Part shown: positions 7,805-17,300 of the stretch, one piece after another | Numbering within the stretch: position 1 is the stretch's first letter | How the letters are laid out: each line of letters starts with the position of its first letter | Assembly (NCBI RefSeq): GCF_021390535.1 | Contig: NZ_JAJUXG010000012.1 | Span: 248,001-312,000, forward strand | DNA length: 64,000 nt | Origin: Dyadobacter sp. CY312 | GTDB taxonomy: Bacteria; Bacteroidota; Bacteroidia; Cytophagales; Spirosomataceae | Direction: 5' to 3' | Program-made: the position numbers and the translations under genes | The notes under the pieces: model-generated | Told to the model about the DNA's origin: nothing | Databases searched by the model: none | Seen by the model: the letters and a program-made list of their open reading frames with translations, nothing else

Positions 7805-9688
7805 ATGAATTACCTTTCAGCAGAAAATATTGCCAAGTCTTTTGGAGATCGATGGCTTTTTAAAAATATTAGTTTTGGAATAAGCAGGGGAGACAAAATA
7901 GCACTCATTGGAACCAACGGTACAGGGAAAACTACATTCCTGAACATTCTGACAGGTAAGATTCCCACTGATGAAGGATCAGTGAGTGTAAGAAAGGACA
8001 TTCGTGTGGGATATCTGGATCAGAGCCCCGCATTTGACGAGACTCTACCGATTCTTGAAGTTATATTCTCATCCAATAACCCGGTAGCTCAAACTGTAAA
8101 AAGATATGAACATGCCATTGAAACAGATAACCATGATGAGCTGGCATCTGCAATGGAGGATATGGACAAGTATAATGCCTGGGACTTTGAATACAGGACC
8201 AAGGAAATCCTGGGTCGGCTGGGAATTCATAATACGGAAAATCTGTACGGAACATTGTCAGGCGGACAACGCAAACGGGTGGCATTAGCGAAAGTTTTGC
8301 TGGAAGATCCTGAATTGCTCATTCTGGATGAACCTACCAACCACCTTGATCTGGACACCGTTGAGTGGCTGGAAGAATATCTTAACACTTCTAATACGAC
8401 AATTCTGGTCGTTACGCACGATAGGTACTTTCTGGACACTGTTTGTAACCAGGTACTGGAACTGGATCATGGCTCTGCATATACCTACAAAGGCAATTAT
8501 TCTTATTTCCTTGAGAAAAAAGCAGAAAGGGAAGAAATTGAGGCAGCCGGAATCGATAAGGCGAGAAACCTGATGCGTAAGGAGCTGGAATGGATCCGTA
8601 AGCAACCCAAAGCACGTGGAACCAAGGCGAAATACCGTGTAGATGCTTTTGAGGATTTGAAAGAAAAAGCAAGCCAGAAGAAATTTGACACTCAGATGGA
8701 GCTGAACGTGCGCACGTCGCGACTTGGAAGCAAAATTATTGAGATGGAAAATGTCAATAAAGGCTTTGGAGAGCGCCAGTTGATCAAGAATTTTGAATAT
8801 ACTTTTAGAAAAGGAGACCGGATTGGGATTGTGGGGCAAAACGGTATGGGTAAGTCGACTCTTCTGAATATGATCACTGGTGAACTGCAACCGGATAGTG
8901 GTAAAATTGATACCGGGGAAACGGTGCAGTTTGGTTATTACAAACAATCCGATCTTGTGTTTAATGAAAACCAGCGTGTAATTGACATCGTGAAAGATGT
9001 TGCTGAGGTGGTACAGCTTGGAACCGGCGAAACGGTTACTGTGGGTAACCTGCTGCAAGCTTTCCTATTCTCGCCTTCCAAGCAATATGACTTTATTTCC
9101 AAACTGAGTGGAGGAGAAAAACGGAGGTTACAGCTTCTGTTAATATTGATCAAGCAGCCGAACTTCCTGATTCTGGATGAGCCAACCAATGATCTGGATA
9201 TTGCAAGTTTAAATGTCCTGGAAGAGTTTCTTCTGAATTTTCCGGGCTGTCTGCTCATCGTTTCCCACGATAGATACTTCCTCGACAGGCTCGTTGAGCA
9301 TATTTTTGTTTTCGAAGGCGAAGGTCGCATCAGTGATTTCCCCGGAAACTATACTGAACTAAGAGATTATCAGGATGATGTGGAAGCGGAGAAAAAACTA
9401 GCAGAAGCTTCAAAAGCCAACAAGCCTGCACCTGTAGCCCCAGTGAAAGAGGTGGTAGCCGCACCAGCTGTTGCGAAGAGAAAGCTGAGTTTTAAAGAGC
9501 AAAAGGAATTGGAAACTCTGGAAGCTGAAATGGCTCAGATGGAGAAGAAGAAAGCGCAATTATTAGAAAATATAAACAAGGGTGGTTCTCATGTCGAGGT
9601 GACCAAATGGGCTATTGAGATCGAGGGATTAACAAATAGCCAGGCTGAGAAGGAAATGAGATGGCTTGAATTGTCCGAGAATGCCTGA
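7805..9688 (+). CDS. ABC-F family ATPase (Uup-like)
   Basis: A 627-residue soluble protein with two ABC ATPase domains in tandem and no membrane segment, which defines the ABC-F family of ribosome-associated translation factors. Domain 1 has Walker A GTNGTGKTTF (about 36-45), signature LSGGQRKRVALAK and Walker B LLILDEPTNHLD. Domain 2 has GQNGMGKSTL, LSGGEKRRLQLL and FLILDEPTNDLD. The C-terminus (about 550-627) is a Lys/Glu-rich coiled coil like that of E. coli Uup, linked by an Ala/Pro-rich segment. Such proteins act on stalled or non-standard ribosomes. It differs from the other ABC-F protein in the window (43954-45621), which lacks the coiled-coil tail and resembles EttA. Confidence 0.92.
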   Translation: MNYLSAENIAKSFGDRWLFKNISFGISRGDKIALIGTNGTGKTTFLNILTGKIPTDEGSVSVRKDIRVGYLDQSPAFDETLPILEVIFSSNNPVAQTVKRYEHAIETDNHDELASAMEDMDKYNAWDFEYRTKEILGRLGIHNTENLYGTLSGGQRKRVALAKVLLEDPELLILDEPTNHLDLDTVEWLEEYLNTSNTTILVVTHDRYFLDTVCNQVLELDHGSAYTYKGNYSYFLEKKAEREEIEAAGIDKARNLMRKELEWIRKQPKARGTKAKYRVDAFEDLKEKASQKKFDTQMELNVRTSRLGSKIIEMENVNKGFGERQLIKNFEYTFRKGDRIGIVGQNGMGKSTLLNMITGELQPDSGKIDTGETVQFGYYKQSDLVFNENQRVIDIVKDVAEVVQLGTGETVTVGNLLQAFLFSPSKQYDFISKLSGGEKRRLQLLLILIKQPNFLILDEPTNDLDIASLNVLEEFLLNFPGCLLIVSHDRYFLDRLVEHIFVFEGEGRISDFPGNYTELRDYQDDVEAEKKLAEASKANKPAPVAPVKEVVAAPAVAKRKLSFKEQKELETLEAEMAQMEKKKAQLLENINKGGSHVEVTKWAIEIEGLTNSQAEKEMRWLELSENA

Positions 9689-9730
9689 AAATAGAGCAGG
9701 TGTTTTATTACAAATCCGCAATAGTAAACC

Positions 9731-10393
9731 ATGAATTCTATAACCGAATTTTTTCAATACATATTGAATTCCGAAGAGCTCATCCGTACGGGTGGGCTTT
9801 TGGTGATTACTTTCATCGTTTTCGCCGAAAACGGACTGTTCTTTGCATTTTTTCTGCCGGGTGATTATCTTGTGTTTCTTGCAGGAGTGTTCTGCGGAAC
9901 GGGTATTTTGGATGTTCCGATCGCCATTTTACTAATATCCCTGTTCACTGCGGCTGTACTGGGATCGCTGGTGGGCTATATCTTCGGAAAATACTTCGGT
10001 GATATGTTTGAGAATAGACCGGATTCGTTGTTTTTCAAGAAAAAACACCTTGAAACAACGCGAAAATATTTTGACAAATATGGGAGTAGAACGTTGATTA
10101 TCAGCCGTTTTTTGCCGATCGTCCGGACCTTCGCACCTATTCTGGCAGGCTTGGTAAAAATGCCATTTGTATCCTTTCTGATCAACAACGTGTCGGGCGG
10201 AGCTATCTGGATAATTACCTTAACGGGCGGGGGATACCTTTTCGGTGAGCGTTTCCCCGAGATTGTCAATTATGTTGAATACATCATCCTATTCTTCCTG
10301 GCCATCACCACATTTACAGTAATTAAAGCGTATCTCAATGCCAGGAAAGAAGCTAATCAGGATTCTTCTTCTTCTTTGAACCAACCCGAATAA
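9731..10393 (+). CDS. DedA/SNARE-associated family membrane protein
   Basis: A 220-residue polytopic membrane protein of the DedA (VTT domain) family. Family marks are FFAFFLPGDYLVFLAG near residue 35, the YIFGKYFGD segment and the re-entrant-loop signature SRFLPIVRTFAPILAGL with the essential Arg residues around 120-135. DedA proteins are inner-membrane transporters; characterised members flip polyprenyl phosphate or phosphatidylethanolamine. The last residues are a hydrophilic Ser/Asn tail (SSSSLNQPE). It follows the ABC-F gene by 42 bp and its 3' end overlaps the 3' end of the converging carbonic anhydrase-like gene by 37 bp. Confidence 0.9.
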   Translation: MNSITEFFQYILNSEELIRTGGLLVITFIVFAENGLFFAFFLPGDYLVFLAGVFCGTGILDVPIAILLISLFTAAVLGSLVGYIFGKYFGDMFENRPDSLFFKKKHLETTRKYFDKYGSRTLIISRFLPIVRTFAPILAGLVKMPFVSFLINNVSGGAIWIITLTGGGYLFGERFPEIVNYVEYIILFFLAITTFTVIKAYLNARKEANQDSSSSLNQPE

Positions 10394-10881
10394 GTAATGT
10401 AATTGTTAGCCGTTCGGTCAATGGCAGCGTTCAGTTCCTGTGATACGTCTTTTAAATATCTTGCAGGATTTCCGGCAAAAATTGTTCCGGGGGGCACTTT
10501 TGTCCCCTGAGTTACAATAGCTCCGGCAGCCACAATGGAACCTGTACCGATCACCGCGCCGTCCATTACAATCGCACCCATTCCGATCAGAACATGGTTT
10601 TCGATGGTGCAGCCGTGGACAATTGCATTGTGAGCGACGGACACATAATCACCAATGGTTGTCGCAAAGCGCTGATAAGTGCAGTGTATTACTGCACCAT
10701 CCTGCACATTGGAAAACTTTCCGATACGAATACTATTTACATCGCCACGAATCACTGCGTTAAACCAAACGGTGCAGTTTTCTCCCATTTCTACATCTCC
10801 TACAATGGTTGCGTTTTCGGCAAACCAGCAATTTTTACCAAAGACCGGGTGTTTTCCCCGAACAGATTTTATAAGCGGCAT
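10357..10881 (-). CDS. gamma-carbonic anhydrase-like hexapeptide protein
   Basis: A left-handed beta-helix protein of the gamma-carbonic anhydrase (YrdA/PaaY-like) family, about 174 residues from the chosen start MPLIKSVRGKHPVFG. An earlier in-frame Met at 10938 would add 19 residues not typical of the family. Hexapeptide repeats run through the middle (ATIVGDVEMGENCTVWFNAVIRGDVNSIRIG and onwards). The three metal-ligand histidines are in place: in IHCTYQ, in VAHNAIVHG (first His), and the second His of that same segment. Activity as a carbonic anhydrase is possible, but many relatives have other or unknown activity. It converges on the DedA gene with a 37-bp overlap of coding ends. Confidence 0.9.
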   Translation of the reverse strand: MPLIKSVRGKHPVFGKNCWFAENATIVGDVEMGENCTVWFNAVIRGDVNSIRIGKFSNVQDGAVIHCTYQRFATTIGDYVSVAHNAIVHGCTIENHVLIGMGAIVMDGAVIGTGSIVAAGAIVTQGTKVPPGTIFAGNPARYLKDVSQELNAAIDRTANNYITYSGWFKEEEES

Positions 10882-11012
10882 AATTTTTATTAGTAAACTA
10901 TCGGCGACAGTCGGTTTTAAGTTTGGAAACAGACACACATTTGCTGAAAGCTAATAAATGTTACCGAAATTAAATATATTTCGTAGATGAATTAACCATA
11001 TCCTTATTCGTT

Positions 11013-11573
11013 ATGTCTTCTTCCAAACATATAAAAAAGGGCAGTTTACTGATTGCCAAACCATTTCTGGGCGATCCGAATTTCGAAAGAGGAGTTATAC
11101 TGCTGTGTGAGTATAACAGCCCCGGGAGTTTTGGGTTTGTATTGAATCAGGTGACAGATTTATTTTTGGGAGATGTGCTGGAAGAAACAATCTATCAGGA
11201 TGTTCCCTTGCATCTTGGCGGGCCCGTCGAAAAGAATACACTTCATTTTATTCACCGCAGGCCGGATCTCATCTCTGGAGGAATGGAAATTATTGATGGG
11301 GTATTCTGGGGAGGTGATTTTGAACATTTGCAAAAGTTGCTGAACATGAACACCGTTAAGGAAGATGATGTCAGATTTTTTATTGGTTACTCAGGTTGGG
11401 GAGAAGGGCAGCTGGACGAAGAGCTTGATCAGGATTCATGGATCGTGACCAATACCACATCAGACTTCATTTTTGACACACCACCGGGCAACTTTTGGAG
11501 GGAAATATTACGTAGTATGGGCGGAGAATATCGTTCTATTGCACACTACCCAACTGACCCAAGGTTAAATTAA
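11013..11573 (+). CDS. YqgE/AlgH family protein
   Basis: A 186-residue cytosolic protein of the YqgE/AlgH (DUF179) family. The opening KKGSLLIAKPFLGDPNFERG, then GSFGFVLNQ, LGGPVEKN and the central FIGYSGWGEGQLDEEL are family hallmarks. The molecular function of the family is not established; in Pseudomonas AlgH has been associated with alginate gene regulation. The gene stands alone between minus-strand neighbours and ends 4 bp before the converging small gene at 11578. Confidence 0.93.
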   Translation: MSSSKHIKKGSLLIAKPFLGDPNFERGVILLCEYNSPGSFGFVLNQVTDLFLGDVLEETIYQDVPLHLGGPVEKNTLHFIHRRPDLISGGMEIIDGVFWGGDFEHLQKLLNMNTVKEDDVRFFIGYSGWGEGQLDEELDQDSWIVTNTTSDFIFDTPPGNFWREILRSMGGEYRSIAHYPTDPRLN

Positions 11574-11577
11574 AAGC

Positions 11578-11799
11578 TCAATTGGGCTGATTTAATCCGT
11601 GTACAGACTCGTAATCCGATTTGATCCTGGCTACCTGTGTAGTTAAGAACGTTTGCAGCTGTTTGTTGAATTCCGCTTTATCTTCTTCTGATAAAGACGA
11701 ATACAAATCCTTCAATTCCTGATTGATACTGGCTCTTTCCTGATCGGAACCTGCGTTCATGGATCTTATGTGGTAGCGCTTAAAATCAAACTCGGACAT
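11578..11799 (-). CDS. small acidic helical protein of unknown function
   Basis: A 73-residue protein with no signal peptide or membrane helix. After a short start (MSEFDFKRYHIRSMNAG) it is nearly all charged helix: DQERASINQELKDLYSSLS, EEDKAEFNKQLQTFLTTQV, then RIKSDYESVHGLNQ. The composition and the position exactly in the gap between two real genes support coding. The pattern suggests a helical-hairpin binding protein; no family is recognised. It converges on yqgE with only 4 bp between the stop codons. Confidence 0.6.
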   Translation of the reverse strand: MSEFDFKRYHIRSMNAGSDQERASINQELKDLYSSLSEEDKAEFNKQLQTFLTTQVARIKSDYESVHGLNQPN

Positions 11800-11998
11800 G
11801 GTATTGCTATTTTATATAATTAGGACTGCAAAACAGTTGAAATGCAAAAATATAAACTTTACCGTTCACCAATCGATTGAAACCGCTGGAAATCAGAATT
11901 TATCCGCTCGTGCAGTAACGTTACAATAATAATGTGTCTCTATGAACGTGAAAACATTCTTCAATGTTAACGGATGATATACATTGATTTTCGTTAAA

Positions 11999-13255
11999 AT
12001 GAATCGAACATTTTTCTTTATACTGCTCACATTCATTCTTGTAGCAATTGACTGGTACGTTTGGCAGGGTTTAAAATTGGCCATTCGAAATTTCACCCCG
12101 GTTACACAGCGATGGATAGGCGGTGCATACTGGGGTTTTACAATGCTTACGCTCATAGCCTATGTTGGAATGCAGCTGTTACCTCCCGATTATTTTAGTC
12201 GTACTGCCCGAACATTCGTATTTGCATTTATTGCGATACCATATTTATCCAAATTGCTGGCTGTATTTGTGTTGCTAATTGATGACATTCGCCGTTTTTT
12301 TCAGTGGATTATCAGCTTTTTCTTTCCTTCCGTTGCGGTTCCGTCGCCTGAGACAGGAGAACCTGTAATACCCCGTTCAGAGTTTTTAGCCAAGACCGCG
12401 GTTGTTGCAGGGGCGGGATTAATGGGAACTTTTGCATTTGGAATAATATCCGGCGCACACGATTACCGGATACGGAGAGTGCGTGTACCACTGAAAAATC
12501 TGCCAAAAGCCTTTGACGGAATAAAGATTGCACAGCTTTCTGATATACACTCAGGTAGTTTTTTTAACAAAACTGCTGTCAAAGGCGGCGTAGAAATGTT
12601 GATGAAGGAAAAACCGGATATCGCTTTTTTTACAGGTGACCTTGTTAACGATCGCGCTAGCGAGGTAAAGGATTACATCAACATTTTTGACAAAGTAAAA
12701 GCTCCTCTGGGTGTACATTCTGTTTTGGGAAACCACGATTATGGCGATTATTTTCAATGGGCGAGTCAGGATGCGAAAATCAGTAATCTTGCTGATCTGA
12801 AAAGAGCTCATCAGTTGCTGGGATGGAACCTGATGCTGGACGAAAACCGGGCTATTAAAGTGGACGGAGAGGAGATCGGACTTATTGGTATACAGAACTG
12901 GGGCGCTGGAAATTTCGCTAAATACGGAAATCTTGAAAAGGCTTACCAGGGGACTGACAATTATCCTGTTAAAATATTACTTTCCCATGATCCAAGTCAC
13001 TGGCAGGCTCAGGTGTTACCAAAGTATAAGGATATAGATATCGCCTTTGCAGGTCATACGCACGGTATGCAGTTCGGTGTAGAAATAGGTAAGTTACGGT
13101 GGAGTCCCGTGCAATATCGGTATAAGCAGTGGGCTGGTTTGTATGAAGAAAACGAGCAGTATCTTTATGTCAACCGGGGCTTCGGTTATTTGGGTTACCC
13201 GGGTCGGGTTGGAATATTACCTGAAATTACCATGCTGGAATTGGTAAGAGCCTGA
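11999..13255 (+). CDS. membrane-anchored metallophosphoesterase
   Basis: About 418 residues from the ATG at 11999; a TTG five codons upstream is less likely. The N-terminal third has three or four membrane helices (FFFILLTFILVAIDW, MLTLIAYVGMQLL, FVFAFIAIPYLSKLLAV and a helix in AVVAGAGLMGTFAFG). A calcineurin-like metallophosphoesterase domain follows, with every metal motif visible: AQLSDIHSG, FTGDLVND, LGNHDYGD, LLSHDPSH and AGHTHGMQFG. It resembles YaeI/YkuE-type membrane phosphodiesterases; YkuE of Bacillus is exported, and relatives can process UDP-diacylglucosamine-like lipids, so a cell-envelope lipid or nucleotide substrate is plausible. The substrate is not determined by sequence. 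Confidence 0.9.
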   Translation: MNRTFFFILLTFILVAIDWYVWQGLKLAIRNFTPVTQRWIGGAYWGFTMLTLIAYVGMQLLPPDYFSRTARTFVFAFIAIPYLSKLLAVFVLLIDDIRRFFQWIISFFFPSVAVPSPETGEPVIPRSEFLAKTAVVAGAGLMGTFAFGIISGAHDYRIRRVRVPLKNLPKAFDGIKIAQLSDIHSGSFFNKTAVKGGVEMLMKEKPDIAFFTGDLVNDRASEVKDYINIFDKVKAPLGVHSVLGNHDYGDYFQWASQDAKISNLADLKRAHQLLGWNLMLDENRAIKVDGEEIGLIGIQNWGAGNFAKYGNLEKAYQGTDNYPVKILLSHDPSHWQAQVLPKYKDIDIAFAGHTHGMQFGVEIGKLRWSPVQYRYKQWAGLYEENEQYLYVNRGFGYLGYPGRVGILPEITMLELVRA

Positions 13256-13346
13256 TTGGAACCCAAAATAACCTCGAAATTATACGCTTGCGATGGTTTT
13301 TGCGTTAGTTAAACATAGGAATTTACAGTACAAATCACAATTTGTT

Positions 13347-13553
13347 ATGAAAAAAAGTATCTCTTTGCTGTTGCTATTTGCACTTTCTCTGAGCGTTACG
13401 ATGGTAACACCTGTAACCGCAAAGCCGGAAACAGTGAAAACAGAGCTTTTTGGTAAGAAAAAGAAAAAATTCAAGGGGTATAAAAAGCCCAAATCCAAAA
13501 AAATACTGGGAATATTCAAGCGAAAGAGCGACTGTGGATGTCCCAATAAATGA
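13347..13553 (+). CDS. small secreted very basic protein
   Basis: A 68-residue protein from the ATG at 13347. An 18-codon upstream extension to 13293 would place the signal peptide internally. A classical signal peptide (MKKSISLLLLFALSLSVTM, with cleavage near VTAKP) is followed by a mature peptide of about 43 residues dominated by Lys (FGKKKKKFKGYKKPKSKK) and ending in DCGCPNK. The CxC pair near the end and the cationic body could suit a nucleic-acid, polysaccharide or metal contact in the periplasm or outside the cell. No family is recognised. It sits alone between the phosphoesterase and gcvP. Confidence 0.6.
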   Translation: MKKSISLLLLFALSLSVTMVTPVTAKPETVKTELFGKKKKKFKGYKKPKSKKILGIFKRKSDCGCPNK

Positions 13554-13633
13554 GTTGGAACCTTTATTTAATTTTGTACATATTCAAGAGTAAGCATTGC
13601 CATCATTCTGCAAAAGATTTGATTGGATTTGCT

Positions 13634-13641
13634 TACTTTTG
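13634..13641 (+). promoter_or_regulatory. candidate -7 box of gcvP
   Basis: TACTTTTG matches TAnnTTTG and lies 43 bp before the gcvP start. TTTG at 13618-13621 could be part of a -33 region but the spacing is short. No glycine riboswitch fold is evident in the leader. Confidence 0.45.
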
Positions 13642-13684
13642 TACTTTATAACCACTTATTAACGGCCTTGTTAGCCCAAGTTAG

Positions 13685-16573
13685 ATGAAAATTAACCTTC
13701 GTAGCCAGGACAAATTCGAAAACCGTCATCATGGTAAGGATGAGCAGGAGTTACAGGACATGTTGCGTACTGTCGGAGCTGCTTCTTTGGATGAATTGAT
13801 AGACCAAACGCTTCCGGCGGCCATTCGTTTGCCAAAGCCATTAAATTTGCCGAAAGCGAAATCCGAGCAGGAGTTTTTGCAGGGAATCAAAAAAGTTGCC
13901 CGTAAGAATGCTATTTTAAAATCATATATCGGAACAGGATATTACGATACGATCACACCGAATGTGATTTTGCGTAACATTCTTGAAAACCCGGCCTGGT
14001 ATACTGCTTACACACCTTATCAGGCGGAGATTGCTCAGGGAAGGCTGGAAATGCTTTTGAATTTTCAAACCGTAATTACCGATTTGACGGGGATGGAAAT
14101 TGCAAATGCTTCACTTCTGGATGAGGCAACAGCAGCTGCTGAGGCAATGACGATGCTACACGGTCTTCGTCCTGCGGCAAGAAAGAAAGGAAATACTTTT
14201 TTTGTCTCTGAACTTTGTCATCCGCAGACAATCGATCTGATCTACACCAGGGCAAAGCCAATTGGAATTGACGTCGTGGTGGGCAATCATGCTACAGTGG
14301 ATCTTACCGATGAAAATTTATATGCAGTTCTGGTTCAGTACCCGGCAACAAATGGTGAAGTAATTGACTATACTGATTTTATTGCCGCTGCGCATGATGT
14401 GAACTTGTCCGTTGCCGTAGCTGCGGATTTGCTAGCCTTAGCACTTCTCAAATCCCCGGGTGAAATGGGTGCCGATGTGGTTGTAGGCTCATCCCAGCGT
14501 TTTGGGGTACCCATGGGCTATGGCGGTCCTCATGCAGCATATTTTGCTACCAAAGAATCATTCAAGCGGAATATTCCGGGTAGAATTATCGGGATCTCAG
14601 TTGATGCGGAAGGTAATTCAGCGTTGAGAATGGCTTTGCAAACCCGGGAGCAGCATATTCGTCGTGAAAAGGCGACTTCCAATATATGTACAGCGCAAGT
14701 ACTGTTAGCAGTTATCGCAGGAGCGTATTCTGTATATCACGGACCGGAAGGAATTAAAAATATCGCTGCCCGGGTACATGGACTTACGCACTTGTTTGTT
14801 GAGACGCTGAGGAAATTCAATTACAATGTTTTGACAGACCATTATTTTGATACAGTTACCGTTCAGACTCCCCTGGCTAGAAAAATCAAGGAACAGGCGG
14901 AGAAATGGGGTATCAATCTGAGATACAATAAAGATGAAACAATTGGTGTTTCGTTTGACGAAGCCAAGACTTTTGATGATGTTATTGCGCTTCTCAATGT
15001 ATTCGCCGAAGTATCCGGCTTCCAGGGTGAGCTTGTTATAGATGAGGATGCGGAGCTTCTCATTCCTGAAAACATTGCTCGTACGTCGTCTTATCTGACG
15101 CATCCTGTTTTCAATCAGCATCATACGGAACATGAAATGCTTCGTTATTTGAAATCGTTGGAAAACAAGGATCTTTCTCTTGTTCACTCCATGATTTCCC
15201 TGGGAAGTTGTACCATGAAGCTCAATGCTACCGCTGAAATGATCCCGCTTACCTGGCCTGAATTTGGCGCAATACATCCTTTTGCTCCTACCAATCAGGT
15301 TGGTGGGTATGCGCAACTAGTAAGTGAGCTAAATATCTGGCTTTGTGAAATTACAGGCTTTGCAGCGATGTCATTCCAGCCGAATTCGGGAGCACAGGGC
15401 GAATACGCCGGACTTATGGCCATTCGTGCTTACCATGAAAGCCGCGGCGATTTCCATAGAAATGTTGTTTTGATTCCTTCTTCTGCACACGGAACAAACC
15501 CTGCATCTGCGGTGATGGCGGGTATGAAAGTGGTGGTTACCAAATGCGATGAGCGTGGAAACATAGATGTAGCAGATCTTCGTGCAAGAGCTGAACAATA
15601 TAGCAATGAATTGTCTTGTCTGATGGTAACTTATCCATCAACACATGGCGTTTATGAAGAAAGTATTATAGAGATCTGTGAAATGATCCACTCGCACGGC
15701 GGGCAGGTATATATGGATGGTGCGAATATGAATGCTCAGGTTGGGTTAACCAGTCCAGCCAGTATCGGAGCGGATGTTTGTCACCTGAATTTGCATAAGA
15801 CCTTCTGTATACCTCACGGTGGCGGCGGTCCTGGCGTTGGTCCAATCGGAGTTGCAGAACATTTGATGCCTTTCCTTCCAGGTCACGTTAATTTTAGTGT
15901 ACAACCAGTTCATCTTCCGAACGGAGAAGCAGGCGCTGTTTCTGCCGCTCCTTACGGTAGTGCAAGCATTCTGACTATCTCTTATGCCTACATTTCTATG
16001 ATGGGTGGAGACGGACTTACAAATGCTACCAAATATGCTATTTTGAATGCAAACTATGTTAAGGAACGCCTGAATGGACATTATGAAGTGCTCTACACGG
16101 GAACCAACGGACGATGTGCTCATGAGATGATTTTGGATTGTAGACCTTTCAAAGCATTCGGAGTTGAAGCAGAGGACATTGCAAAACGTCTGATGGACTA
16201 TGGATTCCATGCTCCGACGCTTTCTTTCCCTGTTGCAGGAACACTCATGATTGAACCTACTGAGTCGGAATCAAAAGCAGAGCTGGATCGTTTTTGTGAT
16301 ACCATGATCGCGATCAGAAATGAGATCAGGGAAGTTGAGGATGGCTCAGCCGACAAAGTGGACAACGTTCTTAAAAATGCTCCTCATACATCACGTGTGG
16401 TAATGAGCGAGGATTGGAGCCGTTCATACAGTCGCGAAAAAGCTGTTTTCCCGTTACCTCATTTACGCTTCAATAAATTCTGGCCAAGTGTGAGCCGTGT
16501 TGACAGTGCCTATGGAGACAGGAATTTAATCTGCTCTTGTATACCTGTCGAAGCTTACGCTGAGGTGGAATAG
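13685..16573 (+). CDS. gcvP: glycine dehydrogenase (decarboxylating), P protein
   Basis: The 962-residue single-chain P protein of the glycine cleavage system. It decarboxylates glycine with pyridoxal phosphate and passes the aminomethyl group to lipoyl GcvH. Both homologous halves typical of the fused form are present. The PLP-lysine region [20 protein letters not shown] is near residue 705, and other family segments are [15 protein letters not shown] and the Gly-rich [18 protein letters not shown] in the N-terminal half. Length and motifs are intact. GcvT and GcvH are not adjacent, which is common in Bacteroidota. A terminator follows, and beyond it the nuo operon converges. Confidence 0.97.
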   Translation: MKINLRSQDKFENRHHGKDEQELQDMLRTVGAASLDELIDQTLPAAIRLPKPLNLPKAKSEQEFLQGIKKVARKNAILKSYIGTGYYDTITPNVILRNILENPAWYTAYTPYQAEIAQGRLEMLLNFQTVITDLTGMEIANASLLDEATAAAEAMTMLHGLRPAARKKGNTFFVSELCHPQTIDLIYTRAKPIGIDVVVGNHATVDLTDENLYAVLVQYPATNGEVIDYTDFIAAAHDVNLSVAVAADLLALALLKSPGEMGADVVVGSSQRFGVPMGYGGPHAAYFATKESFKRNIPGRIIGISVDAEGNSALRMALQTREQHIRREKATSNICTAQVLLAVIAGAYSVYHGPEGIKNIAARVHGLTHLFVETLRKFNYNVLTDHYFDTVTVQTPLARKIKEQAEKWGINLRYNKDETIGVSFDEAKTFDDVIALLNVFAEVSGFQGELVIDEDAELLIPENIARTSSYLTHPVFNQHHTEHEMLRYLKSLENKDLSLVHSMISLGSCTMKLNATAEMIPLTWPEFGAIHPFAPTNQVGGYAQLVSELNIWLCEITGFAAMSFQPNSGAQGEYAGLMAIRAYHESRGDFHRNVVLIPSSAHGTNPASAVMAGMKVVVTKCDERGNIDVADLRARAEQYSNELSCLMVTYPSTHGVYEESIIEICEMIHSHGGQVYMDGANMNAQVGLTSPASIGADVCHLNLHKTFCIPHGGGGPGVGPIGVAEHLMPFLPGHVNFSVQPVHLPNGEAGAVSAAPYGSASILTISYAYISMMGGDGLTNATKYAILNANYVKERLNGHYEVLYTGTNGRCAHEMILDCRPFKAFGVEAEDIAKRLMDYGFHAPTLSFPVAGTLMIEPTESESKAELDRFCDTMIAIRNEIREVEDGSADKVDNVLKNAPHTSRVVMSEDWSRSYSREKAVFPLPHLRFNKFWPSVSRVDSAYGDRNLICSCIPVEAYAEVE

Positions 16574-16597
16574 GCATATTGAAATATAATAATGATC

Positions 16598-16632
16598 GGG
16601 AGCTGTTCTTTTGGGAGCAGCTCCCTTTTCTT
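16598..16632 (+). terminator. Rho-independent terminator of gcvP
   Basis: Stem GGGAGCTG (16598-16605) pairs with CAGCTCCC (16618-16625) and is followed by TTTTCTTT. It is 25 bp after the gcvP stop. Confidence 0.75.
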
Positions 16633-16687
16633 TATCAGCTCATAGCTTCTATTAGAAACTTTTATCCGCTACATGTGAGTTATTAGC

Positions 16688-16716
16688 GCAAAAAAAGCGG
16701 ATCGATGAGGATCCGC
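16688..16716 (-). terminator. Rho-independent terminator closing the nuo operon
   Basis: Stem arms at 16697-16703 and 16710-16716 (GCGGATC/GATCCGC) are followed on the minus strand by a run of seven T. It lies 26 bp after the nuoJ stop, so transcription stops there and no nuoK follows. Confidence 0.8.
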
Positions 16717-16741
16717 CTGGTATTTAAAGACGAAGTAGTTT

Positions 16742-17260
16742 TTAGAAATGCCTTTCTCCAATCTCTCTTTTACCCAACATTACCGCCCCTACCATGGCTA
16801 CAAGTAAAAGAACAGATGCAAGCTCAAACGGTAAGAGGTAATCCCGGAAAAGCATTTTGCCTAAGTTTTCAATCATCCCTATCTGGGAATCAAATTGATT
16901 CGGATTGTAGGAAGGAATAAGCGTTTTTCTATACGCTCCAAAGAGAATAACGAAAAGAGTTCCTCCCACAATGGCCCCTGCAATTTTAGCAATATTGGCT
17001 TTCGTTTCCTCCTGATCCTGTTTAATGTTCAGGAACATGATCACAAACAGGAATAGCACCATAATGGCCCCTGCATATACGATGATGTTTACAACCGCCA
17101 AAAACTGGGCGTTAAGCAAAATATAATGACCTGAAAGTGTGAAGAATGTGAGAATCAGGTAAAGTACACTATGTATCGGGTTTTTGGAAAGTATTACCAT
17201 CAAGGCACTAAGCACAGTGAGGGCAGAAAGAAAATAGAAAAATGACAGCGTCGGATTCAT
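16742..17260 (-). CDS. nuoJ: NADH-quinone oxidoreductase subunit J
   Basis: A 172-residue membrane subunit of proton-pumping complex I, with five hydrophobic segments. The conserved start LTVLSALMVILSKNPIHSVLYLIL and the region IIVYAGAIMVLFLFVIMFLN (the helix bearing the pi-bulge in known structures) identify NuoJ. The C-terminus has ELASVLLLVAMVGAVMLGKRE. It is the last gene of this operon: a hairpin terminator follows and gcvP converges beyond it. NuoK, L, M and N, normally encoded next, are not in the window. Confidence 0.95.
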   Translation of the reverse strand: MNPTLSFFYFLSALTVLSALMVILSKNPIHSVLYLILTFFTLSGHYILLNAQFLAVVNIIVYAGAIMVLFLFVIMFLNIKQDQEETKANIAKIAGAIVGGTLFVILFGAYRKTLIPSYNPNQFDSQIGMIENLGKMLFRDYLLPFELASVLLLVAMVGAVMLGKREIGERHF

Positions 17261-17300
17261 ACAATAATTAGTTACTGCTTCTTATTTTTTATATCAAAGA

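Noticed and set aside
8285-9058. Minus-strand open frame of about 257 codons inside the ABC-F gene
   Set aside because: Shadow of the ABC-F coding sequence; the Walker and signature motifs on the plus strand are decisive.
10882-10938. Longer N-terminus for the gamma-carbonic anhydrase-like protein
   Set aside because: The family begins at the Met at 10881; the upstream 19 residues have no family similarity.
13555-13684. Glycine riboswitch upstream of gcvP
   Set aside because: The leader of 130 bp is AT-rich and shows no paired structure or conserved core of the known aptamer.
14705-15316. Minus-strand open frame of about 200 codons inside gcvP
   Set aside because: Antisense shadow of the fully intact gcvP gene.
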